Shown: piece after piece, positions 59,639 through 64,000 of the stretch
How positions within the stretch are numbered: the first letter of the stretch is position 1
Layout of the letters: every line of letters starts with the position of its first letter
DNA from: Streptomyces sp. NBC_01485
GTDB lineage: Bacteria; Actinomycetota; Actinomycetes; Streptomycetales; Streptomycetaceae
Length of the DNA: 64,000 nucleotides
Assembly: GCF_036227125.1 (NCBI RefSeq)
Contig: NZ_CP109435.1
Location: forward strand, 8,060,001 to 8,124,000
Reading direction: 5' to 3'
Translations under genes and position numbers: made by a program
Notes under the pieces: generated by a model
Seen by the model: only the letters and a program-made list of their open reading frames with translations
Told to the model about the DNA's origin: nothing
Databases searched by the model: none

Positions 59639-61056
59639 ACGACGAGCAGCTCGCCGACGCCTCGCAGCCGTCCGGTACTTCAGGGCGCAGCGCCGTCGTC
59701 GTCGGGGGCGGACTCGCCGGTGTCACAGCCGCGCTCGCGCTCGCCGACGCGGGCGTGCGCGTCACCCTCCTCGAAGGCCGGCCCCGGCTCGGCGGCCTCG
59801 CCTTCTCCTTCCAGCGCGGCGAACTCACCGTCGACAACGGACAGCACGTGTACCTGCGTTGCTGCACCGCCTACCGCTGGTTCCTCGACCGCATCGAGGG
59901 CAGCGCGCTGGCACCGCTGCAGGAGCGGCTGGACGTGCCCGTCGTCGACCTCGCCAAGCCCGAGGGGCGCCGGCTGGGCAGACTGCGGCGCGACGCGCTG
60001 CCCGTGCCGCTGCATCTGGGGCGCAGCCTCGCCACGTACCCGCACCTCTCGCTCGCCGAACGCGCGCGCGTGGGCAGGGCCGCGCTCGCGCTGAAGGGGC
60101 TCGACCTCACCGATCCGGCCCTGGACGCGCAGGACTTCGGCAGCTGGCTGACCGCGCACGGTCAGTCGGCACGCGCCGTCGAGGCCCTGTGGGACCTGGT
60201 CGGGATCGCCACCCTCAACGCGGTCGCCGGGGACTCCTCGCTGGCGCTCGCCGCGATGGTGTTCAAGACCGGTCTGCTGTCCGACCCGGGCGCGGCCGAC
60301 ATCGGCTGGGCGCATGTCCCGCTGGGCGAACTGCACGACCGGCTCGCCCGCAAGGCGCTCGACTCCGCGGGCGTGCGTACCGAGGTCCGTTCACGCGTCA
60401 CCTCCCTCTCTCCCGACGAGAACGGGACCTGGAGCGTTCAGGTTCCCGGCGAGACGCTCCGCGCGGACACGGTCGTCCTCGCCGTACCGCAGCGCGAGGC
60501 GTACGACCTGCTCCCCGACGGGGCGCTCGACGACCCGCGGCGGCTGCTGGAGATCGGCACCGCGCCCATCCTCAACGTGCACGTCGTCTACGACCGCAAG
60601 GTGCTCGACAAGCCCTTCTTCGCGGCGCTCGGCTCACCCGTGCAGTGGGTCTTCGACCGCACCCACGCCTCCGGGCTGCGCGCGGGCCAGTACCTCGCCC
60701 TGTCCCAGTCCGCCGCGCACGACGAGATCGACGCCCCGGTCGCCGCGCTGCGCGAGCGCTATCTGCCCGAGCTGGAGCGGCTGCTGCCGGGCACGCGCGG
60801 CGCCGGGGTGCGGGACTTCTTCGTGACCCGGGAGCGCACGGCGACGTTCGCCCCCGCCCCCGGCGTCGGGCGCCTCCGCCCCGGCGCCCGCACCCAAGCC
60901 CCCGGCCTGTACCTGGCCGGTGCGTGGACCGCCACAGGGTGGCCCGCGACCATGGAGAGTGCGGTCCGCAGCGGCGTGAGCGCGGCGGACGCCGCCCTGA
61001 GCGCCCTGGGCCGGCCCCGCCCCCGCCGCCTCTTCGAGTTCGAGGAGGCGGCGTGA
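59635..61056 (+). CDS. hpnE: Hydroxysqualene dehydroxylase HpnE
   Basis: 473 aa FAD-dependent amine-oxidase-fold enzyme. The N-terminal dinucleotide motif VVVGGGLAGVTAALALADAG is followed by RLGGLAFSF and VDNGQHVYLRCC. The C-terminal FAD contact is LYLAGAWTATGWPATMESAV. It reduces hydroxysqualene to squalene (family knowledge). The ATG at 59635 follows GGGAGGG and overlaps the stop of the 50-aa ORF. Confidence 0.94.
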   Translation: MNDEQLADASQPSGTSGRSAVVVGGGLAGVTAALALADAGVRVTLLEGRPRLGGLAFSFQRGELTVDNGQHVYLRCCTAYRWFLDRIEGSALAPLQERLDVPVVDLAKPEGRRLGRLRRDALPVPLHLGRSLATYPHLSLAERARVGRAALALKGLDLTDPALDAQDFGSWLTAHGQSARAVEALWDLVGIATLNAVAGDSSLALAAMVFKTGLLSDPGAADIGWAHVPLGELHDRLARKALDSAGVRTEVRSRVTSLSPDENGTWSVQVPGETLRADTVVLAVPQREAYDLLPDGALDDPRRLLEIGTAPILNVHVVYDRKVLDKPFFAALGSPVQWVFDRTHASGLRAGQYLALSQSAAHDEIDAPVAALRERYLPELERLLPGTRGAGVRDFFVTRERTATFAPAPGVGRLRPGARTQAPGLYLAGAWTATGWPATMESAVRSGVSAADAALSALGRPRPRRLFEFEEAA

Positions 61057-62195
61057 TGCTCGATCAGCACGGCTCGGCACACCCCCGCACCCCCTCCGGT
61101 ACCGCAACAAGAGGAGAAACTGTGCCCACTGTGCCCCCGGCCACGCCGGACGCCCCACGGACCGCGGTGGACGTGACCGCGCTCCTGGAGCGCGGCCGCA
61201 CCCTGGCCACACCGGTGCTGCGGGCGGCCGTCGACCGGCTGGCCGCGCCCATGGACACGGTCGCCGCCTACCACTTCGGCTGGATCGACGCCCAGGGCAA
61301 GCCGACCGACGGCGACGGCGGCAAGGCCGTGCGCCCCGCCCTCGCCGTGCTCTCCGCCGAGGTCACCGGGTCCGCGCCCGAGGTGGGCATCCCCGGCGCG
61401 GTCGCCGTCGAGCTGGTCCACAACTTCTCGCTCCTGCACGACGACCTGATGGACGGCGACGAACAGCGCCGCCACCGCGACACCGTCTGGAAGGTGCACG
61501 GCCCCGCCCAGGCCATCCTGGTCGGCGACGCCCTGTTCGCCCTCGCCAACGAGGTGCTGCTGGAGCTCGGCACGGCCGAGGCCGGCCGCGCGACCCGCCG
61601 CCTCACCACCGCCACCCGCGCCCTCATCGACGGCCAGGCCCAGGACATCTCCTACGAGCACCGCGACCGCGTCAGCGTCGAGGAGTGCCTGGAGATGGAG
61701 GGCAACAAGACCGGCGCCCTGCTGGCCTGCGCCAGTTCCATCGGCGCCGTGCTCGGCGGCGCCGACGAGCGCACCGCCGACACCCTGGAGAAGTACGGCT
61801 ACCACCTGGGCCTGGCCTTCCAGGCCGTCGACGACCTCCTCGGCATCTGGGGCGACCCGGTCTCCACCGGCAAGCAGACCTGGAGCGACCTGCGCCAGCG
61901 CAAGAAGTCCCTGCCGGTGGTCGCGGCGCTCGCGGCCGGCGGTGCCGCCTCCGAGCGGCTCGGCGAGATCCTCGCCGCCGACGCCAAGAGCAGCGACTTC
62001 GAGAACTTCTCCGAGGAGGAGTTCGCCGCCCGTGCCGCCCTGATCGAGGAGGCGGGCGGCCGGGAGTGGACCGCCGGGGAGGCCCGCCGTCAGCACACCG
62101 TCGCCCTCGACGCCCTGAACGCCGTCGACATGCCCGAGCAGGTGCGGGCCCGGTTCACGGCGCTCGCCGACTTCGTCGTCGTACGAAAGAGATGA
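61056..62195 (+). CDS. Polyprenyl diphosphate synthase
   Basis: 379 aa. Both Asp-rich motifs are present: LLHDDLMDGD (FARM, about residue 128) and FQAVDDLLGIWGD (SARM, about 258). It is probably a farnesyl or longer polyprenyl diphosphate synthase supplying the hopanoid enzymes. Two starts are plausible: ATG 61056 (or GTG 61053, overlapping the hpnE stop, with GAGGAGG) and a GTG at 61122 with GAGGAGAA. The first 22 residues are low-complexity. The choice of 61056 is tentative. Confidence 0.9.
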   Translation: MLDQHGSAHPRTPSGTATRGETVPTVPPATPDAPRTAVDVTALLERGRTLATPVLRAAVDRLAAPMDTVAAYHFGWIDAQGKPTDGDGGKAVRPALAVLSAEVTGSAPEVGIPGAVAVELVHNFSLLHDDLMDGDEQRRHRDTVWKVHGPAQAILVGDALFALANEVLLELGTAEAGRATRRLTTATRALIDGQAQDISYEHRDRVSVEECLEMEGNKTGALLACASSIGAVLGGADERTADTLEKYGYHLGLAFQAVDDLLGIWGDPVSTGKQTWSDLRQRKKSLPVVAALAAGGAASERLGEILAADAKSSDFENFSEEEFAARAALIEEAGGREWTAGEARRQHTVALDALNAVDMPEQVRARFTALADFVVVRKR

Positions 62196-62313
62196 TCACT
62201 ATCGGTCGAATAGCCCTCGCGTAGTCGCCGGCCGGTGTGCGAGGAGACAGAGCACCGGCCGACGGCGGACCCACAGCAGAAGCACGCCATGCACACTGCA
62301 CGAAGGGGAAGCC

Positions 62314-64000
62314 ATGACAGCGACGACCGACGGAAGCACCGGGGCCCTGCCGCCCCGCGCTGCCGCGGCCAGCGAAACCGACATCACCATCCCCGTGGCG
62401 GCCGGGGGACAAGAAGCCGCCGTACGTGCGATGCAACGCGCCACCGACTTCCTGCTCGCCCGCCAGGACCCCGAGGGCTGGTGGAAGGGCGACCTCGAGA
62501 CGAACGTCACCATGGACGCCGAGGATCTGCTGCTCCGTCAGTTCCTGGGCATCCGCGACGAGGCCACCACCCGGGCCGCCGCCCTCTTCGTCCGCGGCGA
62601 GCAGCGCGAGGACGGCACCTGGGCCACCTTCTACGGCGGCCCGTCCGACCTCAACGCCACCATCGAGGCGTACGTCGCCCTGCGCCTGGCCGGCGACGCC
62701 CCCGAGGCGCCCCACATGAGCCGGGCCGCCGCCTGGATCCGCGAGCAGGGAGGCATCGCCGCCGCCCGCGTCTTCACCCGGATCTGGCTGGCCCTGTTCG
62801 GCTGGTGGAAGTGGGAGGACCTGCCCGAACTCCCGCCGGAACTCCTTTACTTCCCTAAATGGTTCCCGCTGAGCATCTACAACTTCGGCTGCTGGGCCCG
62901 GCAGACGATCGTGCCGCTCACCGTCGTCTCGGCGAAGCGCCCGGTGCGCCCGGCGCCGTTCCCGCTGGACGAGCTGCACACCGACCCGGCCCACCCCAAC
63001 CCGCCCAAACCCCTTGCGCCGGTGAACAGTTGGGAGGGGCTCTTCCAGCGGCTCGACAAGGTGGTGCGCGGCTACCGGCCGGTCGCGGTGCGCAGGCTGC
63101 GCAAGGCGGCCCTGAACTCCGCCGCCCGCTGGATCATCGAACGCCAGGAGAACGACGGCTGCTGGGGCGGGATCCAGCCGCCCGCCGTGTACTCGGTCAT
63201 CGCCCTCCACCTGCTCGGCTACGACCTCGAACACCCGGTGATGCGGGCCGGGTTGGCGTCGTTCGACCGCTACGCCGTGTGGCGCGAGGACGGCGCCCGG
63301 ATGATCGAGGCCTGCCAGTCGCCGGTGTGGGACACCTGCCTGGCGACCATCGCGCTCGCCGACGCGGGACTCCCCGCCGACCATCCGCAACTGGTCAAGG
63401 CCGCCGACTGGATGCTCGGCGAACAGGTGACGCGGCCCGGCGACTGGTCGGTGCGCAGGCCCCAACTCCCGCCAGGGGGTTGGGCGTTCGAGTTCCACAA
63501 CGACAACTACCCCGACATCGACGACACCGCCGAGGTCGTCCTCGCGCTGCGCCGGGTCAAGCACCACGACCCGCAGCGGATGGACCGGGCCGTCGCGCGC
63601 GGGGTGCGCTGGAACCTCGGCATGCAGTCGAAGAACGGGGCCTGGGGCGCCTTCGACGTCGACAACACCAGCAGGTTCCCCAACCGGATGCCGTTCTGCG
63701 ACTTCGGCGAGGTCATCGACCCGCCGTCCGCCGACGTCACCGCGCACGTCGTCGAGATGCTGGCGGTCGAAGGACTCTCGCACGACCCGCGCACCCGGCG
63801 TGGCATCGAGTGGCTGCTCGCCGAACAGGAGCCGGAGGGCTCGTGGTTCGGGCGCTGGGGCGTCAACTACGTCTACGGAACAGGGTCGGTGGTGCCCGCC
63901 CTCACCGCGGCCGGCCTGCCCGCCCGGCACCCCGCGATCCGGCGGGCGGTGAACTGGCTGGAGCGGGTGCAGAACGACGACGGCGGCTGGGGCGAGGACC
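62314..64000 (+). CDS. shc: Squalene-hopene cyclase (3-prime truncated by window end)
   Basis: 562 residues are visible of an expected roughly 650-700. The cyclase protonation motif DIDDTAEVVLAL (DxDDTA, about residue 400) and several QW repeats (WGGIQPPAVYS, WGAFDVDNTSRF, GSWFGRWGVNYVYG) are intact. It cyclises squalene to hopene, the last core step of hopanoid formation. The ATG at 62314 follows GAAGGGGAAGCC. Upstream 62196-62313 holds no other gene. Confidence 0.95.
   Translation, partial: MTATTDGSTGALPPRAAAASETDITIPVAAGGQEAAVRAMQRATDFLLARQDPEGWWKGDLETNVTMDAEDLLLRQFLGIRDEATTRAAALFVRGEQREDGTWATFYGGPSDLNATIEAYVALRLAGDAPEAPHMSRAAAWIREQGGIAAARVFTRIWLALFGWWKWEDLPELPPELLYFPKWFPLSIYNFGCWARQTIVPLTVVSAKRPVRPAPFPLDELHTDPAHPNPPKPLAPVNSWEGLFQRLDKVVRGYRPVAVRRLRKAALNSAARWIIERQENDGCWGGIQPPAVYSVIALHLLGYDLEHPVMRAGLASFDRYAVWREDGARMIEACQSPVWDTCLATIALADAGLPADHPQLVKAADWMLGEQVTRPGDWSVRRPQLPPGGWAFEFHNDNYPDIDDTAEVVLALRRVKHHDPQRMDRAVARGVRWNLGMQSKNGAWGAFDVDNTSRFPNRMPFCDFGEVIDPPSADVTAHVVEMLAVEGLSHDPRTRRGIEWLLAEQEPEGSWFGRWGVNYVYGTGSVVPALTAAGLPARHPAIRRAVNWLERVQNDDGGWGED

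Noticed and set aside
61056..62195. Interpretation of the polyprenyl synthase as an encapsulin cargo enzyme
   Set aside because: Its disordered N-terminus could suggest this, but no encapsulin shell gene is in the window and the hopanoid context explains it.
1..64000. tRNA, rRNA, CRISPR, insertion sequence or prophage
   Set aside because: None seen on reading both strands; no transposase, integrase, spacer array or tRNA cloverleaf was recognised, and composition is uniform.

Overview
The window is very GC-rich DNA with strong third-position GC bias, GTG and TTG starts, and Wbl, SsgA-like and DUF2510 genes. It reads as a Streptomyces chromosome. From memory, the gene order closely follows the SCO6691-SCO6764 part of the S. 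coelicolor chromosome; no database search was run. I see no insertion sequence, prophage, CRISPR array, rRNA or tRNA.

Layout. (1) 0.1-6.1 kb: a Tat-exported phospholipase C, a DUF2510/LURP-like protein, a divergent EamA transporter/TetR pair with a large palindromic operator between them, and a DUF2510 membrane protein. (2) 6.3-9.1 kb: a large STAND-type ATPase that lacks the usual LuxR helix-turn-helix. (3) 9.1-16.3 kb: the complete protocatechuate branch of the beta-ketoadipate pathway, pcaIJFHGBL, translationally coupled at most junctions, with its MarR-type regulator pcaV divergent. (4) 16.3-31 kb: mixed housekeeping and regulatory genes: a DUF3048 lipoprotein, a divergent ATP-dependent DNA ligase (LigC) and LigD-type polymerase, LacI and Wbl regulators, an acyl-ACP desaturase, DDAH, an ABC-F protein, SsgD, endonuclease V and small proteins. 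(5) 31.2-35.9 kb: a fatty-acid oxidation unit (CaiB-type CoA transferase, thiolase, FadB-like fusion). (6) 36-50 kb: secreted peptidases, a D-amino-acid oxidase, a second ABC-F, Tex, an enoyl-CoA hydratase, an anti-sigma-like ATPase, IPP isomerase, a CDF metal exporter and GalE. Two decayed genes (PfkB-like and DUF1080-like) are also present.

(7) 50.2-57.3 kb: a tightly overlapping seven-gene operon. It encodes two CDP-alcohol phosphotransferases, a sugar/alcohol-phosphate nucleotidyltransferase, an sn-glycerol-1-phosphate-dehydrogenase-like enzyme, a GT2 glycosyltransferase and a TagGH-like ABC exporter. Together these suggest synthesis and export of an unusual glycerol- or polyol-phosphate envelope polymer or glycolipid. 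This is the best candidate for an undescribed system. (8) 57.6 kb to the end: the hopanoid operon hpnC-hpnD-small ORF-hpnE-polyprenyl synthase-shc. The cyclase runs off the window. A 50-aa ORF is coupled at both ends between hpnD and hpnE, and a 24-codon leader ORF is coupled to hpnC. The IPP isomerase at 47 kb could feed the same isoprenoid flux.

Most convergent gene pairs are separated by strong perfect hairpins. Several intergenic regions hold well-formed operator-like repeats (4.1, 15.7, 23.7, 29.4 and 50.0 kb).
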